Assembly (NCBI GenBank): GCA_041918155.1
Contig: JAYRWH010000017.1
Coordinates: 1-64,000 of the forward strand
Direction of reading: 5' to 3'
Length of the DNA stretch: 64,000 nucleotides
Source: UBA668 sp041918155
GTDB taxonomy: Bacteria; Actinomycetota; Acidimicrobiia; Acidimicrobiales; Ilumatobacteraceae
Of the stretch, positions 34,319 through 40,976 are shown piece by piece (within the stretch, counting starts at the first letter, position 1; each line of letters begins with the position of its first letter). The position numbers were made by a program, and so were the translations under genes. The notes under the pieces were generated by a model. It searched no databases. It had not been told where the DNA came from and worked only from the letters and a program-made list of their open reading frames with translations.

Positions 34319-34896
34319 GTCCCCTGGCTGCCTGCGCCGTGCTCGCGCTGGCCGCCTGGGCGCACGGTGCCGTCGGCCAGGCGCGTTCCCCAGTGCCACG
34401 GCGCGGCCGGGCGCGCCGGCGGCCCACACCCTCCGCCGGGGAGTGGGCGACGCTGCTCGACCGCATGGCAGCCGAGGTGCGCATCGGCGCGTCGCTCACC
34501 ACCGCGCTCGACACGGCGCTCGCCAATGGCACGTTGCCGGTGCCGGGCACGTCAGCCGCACCGCTCGACGACGAGACGTTCGTGGCCCACGCGATCGACA
34601 CCGCACGCGCGTTGGGCGGGCCGGCGGCCGCCACGCTCGATGCCGCCGCGGCCCAGCTGCGCGAGCGGGTGGCGCTGCAGGCCGAGGCGCAGGTGCACAG
34701 CGCGCAGGCCCGCCTCAGCGCGAGGGTGCTCACGGCCGTGCCGGTGGTGTTCTGCCTGTGGAACGTGGCCACCAGTCCCACCGTGCGCGCGGCCTGGCTC
34801 GGCCCGATCGGCATGGTGTGTGCCGTCGTCGGCGGTGTCCTGAACCTCACCGGGTGGTGGTGGATGCGCCGGATCGTCGCCCGGGTGGCCCGATGA
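34315..34896 (+). CDS. tadB: TadB-like inner-membrane assembly protein (Tad locus A)
   Basis: The 193-residue protein corresponds to the type II secretion F-like domain of TadB, reduced to its core: a helix at the N-terminus (LAACAVLALAAWAHG), a soluble helical domain (about 40-125) and two C-terminal helices (LTAVPVVFCLWNV and MVCAVVGGVLNLTG). It is much shorter than usual TadB proteins (about 300 residues), lacking the first membrane segments. With the downstream TadC-like protein it should form the membrane platform. It overlaps both neighbours by 4 bases (ATGA). Confidence 0.8.
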   Translation: MSPLAACAVLALAAWAHGAVGQARSPVPRRGRARRRPTPSAGEWATLLDRMAAEVRIGASLTTALDTALANGTLPVPGTSAAPLDDETFVAHAIDTARALGGPAAATLDAAAAQLRERVALQAEAQVHSAQARLSARVLTAVPVVFCLWNVATSPTVRAAWLGPIGMVCAVVGGVLNLTGWWWMRRIVARVAR

Positions 34897-35474
34897 ACGC
34901 GCCCGGGCTGCTCGTGCTGACCGCGTGTGCCGTGGTGGCCGTTGCGGTGCGGCCGCGGCCGGTGCGGGCGTCGCCGTCGAACCAGCGGCCGGGTGACGCG
35001 GTCGGTCATCGTTGGCGTCGTACCCGGGGCGAGATCGACCGCGCCTACCCGCAGGCCGTGGAGCTGGTGGTGCTCGCCGTCCGCGCCGGCCTCCTCCCGC
35101 TCGCCGCCATCCAGGAATCCGTGCCGCGCCTGCCGGCCGCAGTGCGCACTGCGTTCGCCGAGGTCGTGGCCCGCTGCGCTGCCGGAACCCGCTTTGCCGA
35201 CGCGCTCAGCGCCCTGCCCGATGGGCTCGGCCCGCTCGCCGCGCCACTCGCCGACACGCTGGCCGCGGCCGACCGCTACGGGCTGCCGCTCGCGCCGGTA
35301 CTCGAGCGCCTCGCCGCTGAGGCCCGCCTGCACCGCCGTCGCCAGGCCGAGGCCCTCGCCCGTCAGCTCCCGGTGCGCTTGGCCGGGCCGCTCGTGCTGT
35401 GCACCCTGCCCGCGTTCGTCCTGCTCGCCATCGTCCCCTTGCTGCTCGCAGCCCTCTCGTCGCTGAACCGCTGA
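34893..35474 (+). CDS. tadC: TadC-like inner-membrane assembly protein (Tad locus A)
   Basis: This 193-residue protein carries a GspF-type domain: an N-terminal helix (LLVLTACAVVAVAV), helical repeats with AYPQAVELVVLAVRAGLLPL and LAAADRYGLPLAPVLERLA, and a C-terminal membrane segment (LAGPLVLCTLPAFVLLAIVPLLLAAL, about 163-188). As for tadB here, the length is well below the usual 300 residues. Start and stop overlaps with tadB indicate coupled translation. Confidence 0.8.
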   Translation: MNAPGLLVLTACAVVAVAVRPRPVRASPSNQRPGDAVGHRWRRTRGEIDRAYPQAVELVVLAVRAGLLPLAAIQESVPRLPAAVRTAFAEVVARCAAGTRFADALSALPDGLGPLAAPLADTLAAADRYGLPLAPVLERLAAEARLHRRRQAEALARQLPVRLAGPLVLCTLPAFVLLAIVPLLLAALSSLNR

Positions 35475-35517
35475 CCGCGACCTCCCTCAAACCTGCCAAG
35501 AGAAGCCGGTGCACACC

Positions 35518-35724
35518 ATGAACAAGCTGTTCCTCCGCCTCACCCACTTCGCCTGGGCCGCCCGCGACGACGATGGCCAGGCCACCACCGAGTACGCCCT
35601 CGTCCTGCTCGGCGCCGCGCTCATCGCATTGCTCGTGGTGGGCTGGGCCACCACGGGCAGCGGCGCCGGTCGCATCGGCGACCTGTTCAATCGGGTGATC
35701 GATTCCGTGATGGATCACCTGTGA
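35518..35724 (+). CDS. flp: Flp-type major pilin prepilin (Tad locus A)
   Basis: The 68-residue protein is a Flp prepilin. A charged leader ends in DDDG, after which QATTEYALVLLGAALIALLV begins; cleavage after the Gly gives Glu at +5 and Tyr at +6, the Flp hallmark. A single hydrophobic helix and a short tail follow. It is the likely main pilus subunit, processed by a prepilin peptidase that is not encoded in this locus (a candidate lies in locus B). ATG 35518 is chosen with AGAAG upstream; GTG 35509 is the alternative. Confidence 0.88.
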   Translation: MNKLFLRLTHFAWAARDDDGQATTEYALVLLGAALIALLVVGWATTGSGAGRIGDLFNRVIDSVMDHL

Positions 35725-36101
35725 GCCGGCCGAACAGCCCGGATGCCGGCGACCGCGGCCAGGCGACCGTGGAACTCGCGCTGTCACTTCCGTTGCTCTG
35801 CGTGTTCCTGTGTGGCCTCGTGCAGGTGGCGGTGCTCGCCCGCGACCGGGTGGCGGTGCAACTCGCCGCGCGCGAAGCGGCCCGCGCCGCTGCGGTCGCC
35901 GCCGATCCACGCGCCGAGGGCACGCGCGCCGCCGAGCGGGCCACCACCCTGCGACCGTTGTCGGTAACGATCACCGAGGCGTCCGGGCGGGTCACCGCCA
36001 GCGTCACCTACACCGATCCCACCGACGTGCCACTCGCCGGGGCGCTCCTGCCCGACATCGTGGTCGCGGCTTCCGTCACGATGGCTGTCGAACCGCCGTA
36101 G
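35721..36101 (+). CDS. tadE: TadE-like pseudopilin (Tad locus A)
   Basis: This 126-residue protein has a TadE N-terminus: leader ending in DRG, then QATVELALSLPLLCVFLCGL, with Glu at +5 after the expected cleavage. A conserved helix (VAVQLAAREAARAAAV) and a beta-rich tail follow. TadE pseudopilins aid pilus assembly. Its GTG overlaps the flp stop by 4 bases. It is the last tad gene of the locus. Confidence 0.85.
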   Translation: MSRPNSPDAGDRGQATVELALSLPLLCVFLCGLVQVAVLARDRVAVQLAAREAARAAAVAADPRAEGTRAAERATTLRPLSVTITEASGRVTASVTYTDPTDVPLAGALLPDIVVAASVTMAVEPP

Positions 36102-36110
36102 GCGGGCCAG

Positions 36111-36116
36111 TAGCGT
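36111..36116 (+). promoter_or_regulatory. -10-like box TAGCGT before the STAS gene
   Basis: TAGCGT ends 9 bases before ATG 36126. A transcript from it would have at most a 2-3 base leader. Confidence 0.35.
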
Positions 36117-36125
36117 GAGGGCGTC

Positions 36126-36461
36126 ATGGACCTACTCGGCCGCCTCACCACGCTCGACGACACGCCGATGCTGCACCTCAGCGGCGAGATCGACATCGCC
36201 ACCCTCCCGACGCTGCGCGACCACCTCACCCGGGCCATCCAGCGCCACGCCGGCACCGTGTTGTTCGTCGATCTCGACGGCCTCGACGCGCTCGACGACA
36301 CGGGCGTGGGCATGCTGCTCGGCGCCGCCGGCCAGGCACGATCGCTCGGGGGCGACGTGGTGCTGGTGTGCACGAGCGAACGGCTACTCGGACGATTCGC
36401 GATCACCGGCCTCGACCGTGCCCTCACCATCGTGGCGAGCGCCACTTCGGGCCGCCGCTGA
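36126..36461 (+). CDS. STAS-domain anti-sigma factor antagonist
   Basis: The 111-residue protein is a single STAS domain, the fold of SpoIIAA/RsbV antagonists that bind anti-sigma kinases. Landmarks are LHLSGEIDIATLPTLRDHL and VLFVDLDGLDALDDTGVGML. The phosphorylation site usually reads DSSG or DSTG; here it is DDTG (about residues 58-61), so Thr would be the phosphoacceptor and the first Ser is replaced by Asp. No anti-sigma kinase is nearby; the sigma factor at 18953 is a possible indirect target (inference). Confidence 0.85.
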   Translation: MDLLGRLTTLDDTPMLHLSGEIDIATLPTLRDHLTRAIQRHAGTVLFVDLDGLDALDDTGVGMLLGAAGQARSLGGDVVLVCTSERLLGRFAITGLDRALTIVASATSGRR

Positions 36462-36466
36462 AGAAA

Positions 36467-36486
36467 CCTCGCGGAAAAGCGCGAGG
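36467..36486 (+). terminator. Hairpin after the STAS gene
   Basis: CCTCGCG (36467-36473), loop GAAAAG and CGCGAGG (36480-36486) form a 7-bp stem 5 bases after the stop. A second small stem (GGCGG/CCGCC) follows. It may terminate the STAS transcript or structure the leader of the LPxTG gene. Confidence 0.35.
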
Positions 36487-36557
36487 CGGTGATCAGCCGC
36501 CGCTCTTGATGGGCAACACGCACCACCCCGGTGCGACCACCCACAAGGAGCCCACCA

Positions 36558-37409
36558 ATGAGCACGAACCTCGTTCGCAGCCTGATCGCCGGTTCGGTCG
36601 CTGCGGTCAGTTCCATCACTTTCTTCGCCGCACCCGCCGCTCACGCGACCAGCGGCATCTGCATCCCCACCATCACCATCAACGGCGACGGCACCATCAG
36701 CATGGTGTGGCCCGACTCGTGCAGCGACACCGGCACCCCGCCCGTGATCAGCATGATCGATCCCGCCGTCATCGCCGGTCTGCCCGAGCTGGCGCTGCCG
36801 CCGGTGCTGGGCGATCCGCCGGTGTGCACCCCCCTCGACCTCAGCAACCTGACGGTGCTCGCCGCCCAGACCAGCCCCGACGACTGGCAGTGGCGCTTCC
36901 GTATCGAGGGCGACACCAGCACCCTGTGCGACGACGTGATCACCACCGAGATGGTCGACCTCGACGCTGCCACGGGAAGCGTGCAGTCGATCACGCTCTA
37001 CGACGTGCTCGCCGAGAACGCTCTCGACAACGACTACATCAGCACCTTCGTCACTCCTTGCCACTACACCACGACCGTCTACTTCGGCGACACCCTCACC
37101 CAGCTCGACCAGTACGCCGACGTCGAGAAGGAAACGGCCGAGTGCCTGCCGGCCAGCGAAGTACCCGGACTGCCCGACACGCCCGAGACCCCCGACACGC
37201 CCGACACGCCCGACACGCCCGAAGTCACCGTGCCGACCAACCCCGGCGACCAGCCTGAAGTCACCGTGCCGACCAACCCCGGCGACCAGCGCCTGCCCCA
37301 CACCGGTAGCGACAGCACGACCGTCATGGTCGGCCTCGGCCTGCTGGTGCTCGGCGCCGGCCTCGGCTTCACCGCCCTCAGCATGAGCCGCCGCCGCCAC
37401 GCCGCCTGA
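36558..37409 (+). CDS. LPxTG cell-wall-anchored surface protein
   Basis: The 283-residue protein has a signal peptide (LIAGSVAAVSSITFFAAPAAHA, cleaved about residue 30), an ectodomain with several Cys, a repeat region (PDT triplets, then PEVTVPTNPGDQ twice) and a sortase signal: LPHTG, a hydrophobic helix (VMVGLGLLVLGAGLGFTAL) and SRRRHAA. Sortase would link it to peptidoglycan. No sortase gene is in the window. The ectodomain fold is not recognised. AAGGAG (36545-36550) lies 7 bases before the ATG. Its position after Tad locus A suggests a surface role but gives no proof. Confidence 0.85.
   Translation: MSTNLVRSLIAGSVAAVSSITFFAAPAAHATSGICIPTITINGDGTISMVWPDSCSDTGTPPVISMIDPAVIAGLPELALPPVLGDPPVCTPLDLSNLTVLAAQTSPDDWQWRFRIEGDTSTLCDDVITTEMVDLDAATGSVQSITLYDVLAENALDNDYISTFVTPCHYTTTVYFGDTLTQLDQYADVEKETAECLPASEVPGLPDTPETPDTPDTPDTPEVTVPTNPGDQPEVTVPTNPGDQRLPHTGSDSTTVMVGLGLLVLGAGLGFTALSMSRRRHAA
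37173..37289 (+). repeat. In-gene tandem repeats of the LPxTG protein
   Basis: Five 9-base units of the type CCCGACACG (37173-37217) encode PDT/PET triplets. Two 36-base units (37218-37253 and 37254-37289), differing at one base, encode PEVTVPTNPGDQ twice. The near identity implies recent duplication and likely length variation between strains. Confidence 0.85.
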
Positions 37410-37437
37410 TGCGCTGACGACAGATCCCCCAAAGAGC

Positions 37438-37472
37438 ACGGTGGGCGCCCAAACGGGAGGGGCGCCCACCGT
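37438..37472. terminator. Bidirectional terminator hairpin
   Basis: ACGGTGGGCGCCC (37438-37450) and GGGCGCCCACCGT (37460-37472) form a perfect 13-bp stem with a 9-base loop between the convergent LPxTG and rsgA genes. Confidence 0.75.
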
Positions 37473-37499
37473 CGCGTCCGGGATCTGGCGCGTCTGGGG

Positions 37500-38516
37500 T
37501 CAGGATCCACGTGGCCGGCGGGCACCCCGCCGGTCGTAGGTCTTCTCTTTGGCAATCTGCTCGGATTCGATGACGGCCTCCTCGGCGACGAGACGCTTCA
37601 TCGCTTCCAGCCGCCGCGGATCGAGGGTGCCGGCGGCAACCGCCGCACTGACCGCGCAGTCAGGCTCGTCGTCGTGCTTGCAGTCTCGGAAACGGCAATG
37701 GTCCATCAGCTCGAACACGTCGGCGAAGGCCCGCTCGATGCCGCGGCCGCTGCTCCACAGGCTGACAGCACGTACGCCCGGGGTGTCGATCAACCAGCCA
37801 CCCCCGGCGAGCGGCACCAGCTCGCAGGCCGTGGTGGTATGGCGGCCGCGCTGGTCGCCCTCGCGCACGTCGGCGGTGGCCATACGCGAGTGGCCGACGA
37901 GCGCGTTGACGAGTGTGCTCTTGCCCACCCCGCTCGCGCCGAGCAGGGCGATCGTGCCCCGCTCGCCGGCGTACGCGCGCAACGGCTCGATGCCCTCGCC
38001 GCTGATCCCACTCGCGACGCACACATCCACGCCAGGGGCGACATCGCGCAGCGAGGCGACCGCCGAGCTGGCGTCTTCGACGAGGTCGATCTTGGTGAGC
38101 ACCACTACCGGCACGGCCCCGCTGTCCCACGCGAGCACCAGCTCGCGCTCGAGGCGACGCTGGTTGGGTGGCGAAGTGAGCGCGTGGATGAGCATCACGT
38201 GATCGACGTTCGCCGCGATCGTGTGCGCCTCCGCCCGTGCACCGGCGAACGAGGCCCGGCGCACGAACGCGCTGTGGCGGAGCAGGACGGTCTGCACGCG
38301 GTCGCCCGCGGCATCGATCACGACGAAATCGCCCACGGCCACGTCGGCGCCGATGTTGCGCACGCGCGACGGCGTACCACCCACCTCGTGCAACACCGAG
38401 CTCCACCCACGGTCGAGGCGCGACACGCGGCCCACCCCCGAGGGCGAGCCGAGCTCACGCCAGTGCTCCAACGTCTCCTCGGAGAAGCCGAGTCGAAGAT
38501 CACATACGGGTCCGAT
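37500..38516 (-). CDS. rsgA: Ribosome small-subunit GTPase RsgA
   Basis: RsgA is a circularly permuted GTPase for late 30S maturation. It has an OB domain (VGRVSRLDRGWSSVLHE), G4 (VVLTKIDLV), G1 (LLGASGVGKSTLVNAL), G3 (IDTPGVR) and the zinc motif C-x5-C-x-H-x6-C (CRFRDCKHDDEPDC). The start is unusual. The family N-terminus begins about at CDLRLGF, yet the nearest standard start upstream is ATG 38579, which has no promoter or ribosome-binding site and would overlap the mmpL start; the next downstream is TTG 38471, inside the fold. An ATC at 38516 lies exactly 7 bases after a minus-strand TACCGT box and is taken here as the best guess. Confidence 0.88.
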   Translation of the reverse strand: MGPVCDLRLGFSEETLEHWRELGSPSGVGRVSRLDRGWSSVLHEVGGTPSRVRNIGADVAVGDFVVIDAAGDRVQTVLLRHSAFVRRASFAGARAEAHTIAANVDHVMLIHALTSPPNQRRLERELVLAWDSGAVPVVVLTKIDLVEDASSAVASLRDVAPGVDVCVASGISGEGIEPLRAYAGERGTIALLGASGVGKSTLVNALVGHSRMATADVREGDQRGRHTTTACELVPLAGGGWLIDTPGVRAVSLWSSGRGIERAFADVFELMDHCRFRDCKHDDEPDCAVSAAVAAGTLDPRRLEAMKRLVAEEAVIESEQIAKEKTYDRRGARRPRGS

Positions 38517-38523
38517 CGGGCCA

Positions 38524-38529
38524 ACGGTA
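38524..38529 (-). promoter_or_regulatory. -10 box TACCGT of rsgA (leaderless, ATC start)
   Basis: On the minus strand TACCGT ends 7 bases before the in-frame ATC at 38516. The geometry equals that of the other leaderless genes in the window. Confidence 0.4.
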
Positions 38530-38577
38530 GCGTTGCGAATCGTCAGCGATGCCCCGAATCGCCACAGGAGGATCGTC

Positions 38578-40920
38578 ATGCTTGCACGTCTCGCTCGATT
38601 CGCGTACCGCCACCGGAAGCTGATGGTCTTCGGCATCTGGCTGCCGCTGCTCCTCGGCGTCAACACGTTGTCGTCCATGATCGGCACCGACTACCGGTCC
38701 GAGTTCGAGATGCCGAACAGCGAATCCAAGCGCGTGCAAGACGCGTTCTCCGCTTCCGGCAACGAGGAGGATGCGGGCTACGCCGCCCAGATCGTGTTCA
38801 CCGCCTCCCAGGGGGCGAACGACCCCGAGGTCGTCACCGCGATGACCGAGATGCTCGCCAACGTCGAGGCGCTCGACACGGTCAAGGTGATCAGCCCCTA
38901 CTCGCCCGAGGGTGGCCAGCAGATCAGCACCGCCGACTCGCCGGTGAACACGCTTGGCCAGGACGTGGCCTTCGCCCAGTTGACGGTGCGCCGGCTCGAG
39001 CAGGCCGACCTGGTCAAGCTCGCCGACCAGATCCGCGAGATCGGCGACAAGGTCCAGGTCGATGGACTGCAGATCGAGTACGGCGGTCAGGTGTTCCAGA
39101 AGGCAGAACTACCCGCGAGTGAGTTGCTCGGCCTGCTCGCGGCCATCGTGATCCTGCTGATCGCGTTCGGGTCGGTGATCGCCATGGGCCTCCCAGTCGG
39201 CACCGCCGTCGCCGGCCTCGGCGTGGGCATGGCCCTCGTCGGTCTGCTGTCGCACGGCCTCACGATCCCCGAGTTCGGGCCGCAGATGGCGGCGATGATC
39301 GGCCTCGGCGTGGGCATCGACTACGCCTTGTTCATCGTCAGCCGGTTCCGCGAGCACCTGGCGATGGGCGAAGATCCCGAGACCGCAATCGTCGCCTCCG
39401 TCGACTCGTCGGGTCGCGCCGTGGTATTCGCCGGCATCACCGTGATCATCTCGCTGCTCGGCTTGCTGTTGATGGGCATCGCCTTCGTGAAGGGCCTCGC
39501 CATCTCCAGCGCGATGGGCGTGCTGGTGATGATGCTGGCGTCGATCACCCTGCTGCCCGCGCTGCTGGCGATGACGGGCACTCGTATCCACACCACCTCG
39601 AAGGCCGCGGCCACCGGCGTGGCGCTGTTCGTGGTCGGCGGCGTCACCGGCGTGGTGCTCGACAAGGTGCTGCTGTTCACCGGGCTCGGGCTGCTGTCCG
39701 GCGTGCTGCTGACCCTGGTCAGCCTGCTGCCGTTCGCCCACGCGCTGCGTGCCCCGATCCCGCACCGCGAGCAGAGGCCCTCGGAGCTGAGGTTCTGGTA
39801 CCGCTGGAGCCGCTACATCCAGCACCGTCCGTGGCCGTTCTTCGCCGGTGGCGTGATCCTGCTCGTCACCCTCGCGGTGCCACTGTTCTCCATTCGGCTC
39901 GGGTTCGGCGATACCGGCAACCAGCCGAAGACCACCACCGAGCGCCGCGCCTACGACCTCGTCGCCGAGGGCTTCGGCCCGGGCAGCAACGGCCCGCTGT
40001 ACCTGGTGAGCACCGACCCGACGCTCACCGCCGAGGGCGCAGCCACGATCGACGCGGCGCTCGCCGCCGAGGCCAACATCGCCACCAGCACCCCCGGCAT
40101 GGAAGTCGGGCCCGGTCTGTGGTCGTGGCGGGTGTACCCCGAGACCGCGCCCCAGGACGTCGCTACCACCGAACTGGTGAACCGCTTGCGCGACCACACG
40201 CTGCCCGATTCCGGCTTCAAGGTCGACGTCGGTGGCTTCACCGCGGCGAGCATCGACATGTCGTCGTACTTCGCCGAGCGCCTGCCGTTTCTGATCGGCG
40301 CGGTGCTCGTGCTGAGCTTCCTACTGCTGATGGCGGTGTTCCGCAGTGTGCTCGTGCCGCTGAAAGCCGTCGTGATGAACCTGTTGTCCGTGGGCGCCGC
40401 GTACGGCGTGATCGTCGCCGTGTTCCAATGGGGCTGGGGCCTCAGCCTGCTCGGCATCGACCGCACGGGCCCGATCGAGTCGTGGGCACCGATGATGCTG
40501 TTCGCCATCGTGTTCGGATTGTCGATGGACTACGAGGTGTTCCTGCTGTCGCGCATGAAGGAGGAGTACGACCGCACCGGCGACAACGCCACCGCCGTGG
40601 CCGACGGCCTCGCCGTGACGGCCCGCGTGATCACCGCCGCGGCGATCATCATGGTCTGCGTGTTCAGCGCCTTCGTGCTCGGCGACGAGCGCTCGATCAA
40701 GCTGTTCGGCCTCGGCCTCGCCGTCGCCGTACTGGTGGATGCCACCGTCGTGCGCATGGTGCTCGTGCCCGCCACGATGGAACTGCTCGGTGCCCGCAAC
40801 TGGTGGATCCCGAAGTGGCTCGACCGCCTCATCCCCCACCTCAACGTGGAAGGCGCCCACCCCGCGGATGCTGCCGAGCGTGTGCTCGACGAGGTCGCCG
40901 CCGAGGCCTCGCCGAGTTGA
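38578..40920 (+). CDS. MMPL/RND-family membrane transporter
   Basis: This 780-residue protein has the MMPL layout: a helix at about 15-35, an external domain (about 38-180), five or six helices, a cytosolic hinge, a second external domain (about 440-560) and a second helix block. Family motifs are GLGVGIDYALFIVSRFREHL in the first half and IVFGLSMDYEVFLLSRMKEEY in the second, with the proton-relay Asp of each. MMPL proteins export lipids, siderophores or drugs in actinobacteria; the cargo here is unknown. A strong ribosome-binding site (AGGAGG, 38566-38571) lies 6 bases before the ATG. It is divergent from rsgA. Confidence 0.92.
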   Translation: MLARLARFAYRHRKLMVFGIWLPLLLGVNTLSSMIGTDYRSEFEMPNSESKRVQDAFSASGNEEDAGYAAQIVFTASQGANDPEVVTAMTEMLANVEALDTVKVISPYSPEGGQQISTADSPVNTLGQDVAFAQLTVRRLEQADLVKLADQIREIGDKVQVDGLQIEYGGQVFQKAELPASELLGLLAAIVILLIAFGSVIAMGLPVGTAVAGLGVGMALVGLLSHGLTIPEFGPQMAAMIGLGVGIDYALFIVSRFREHLAMGEDPETAIVASVDSSGRAVVFAGITVIISLLGLLLMGIAFVKGLAISSAMGVLVMMLASITLLPALLAMTGTRIHTTSKAAATGVALFVVGGVTGVVLDKVLLFTGLGLLSGVLLTLVSLLPFAHALRAPIPHREQRPSELRFWYRWSRYIQHRPWPFFAGGVILLVTLAVPLFSIRLGFGDTGNQPKTTTERRAYDLVAEGFGPGSNGPLYLVSTDPTLTAEGAATIDAALAAEANIATSTPGMEVGPGLWSWRVYPETAPQDVATTELVNRLRDHTLPDSGFKVDVGGFTAASIDMSSYFAERLPFLIGAVLVLSFLLLMAVFRSVLVPLKAVVMNLLSVGAAYGVIVAVFQWGWGLSLLGIDRTGPIESWAPMMLFAIVFGLSMDYEVFLLSRMKEEYDRTGDNATAVADGLAVTARVITAAAIIMVCVFSAFVLGDERSIKLFGLGLAVAVLVDATVVRMVLVPATMELLGARNWWIPKWLDRLIPHLNVEGAHPADAAERVLDEVAAEASPS

Positions 40921-40937
40921 CCAACCGTCCGGTCTCC

Positions 40938-40967
40938 TTGACAAGTGCGGCCCCTGTCGTCTAGCCC
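40938..40967 (+). promoter_or_regulatory. Promoter of topA
   Basis: A consensus -35 (TTGACA, 40938-40943), an 18-base spacer and TAGCCC (40962-40967) lie 9 bases before ATG 40977. The leader would be only 2-3 bases long at most. Confidence 0.5.
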
Positions 40968-40976
40968 ATTGCCGCA

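Noticed and set aside
37173..37289. Possible CRISPR-like or minisatellite array
   Set aside because: The repeats are in frame, without spacers, and encode PDT and PEVTVPTNPGDQ repeats of a wall-spanning region.
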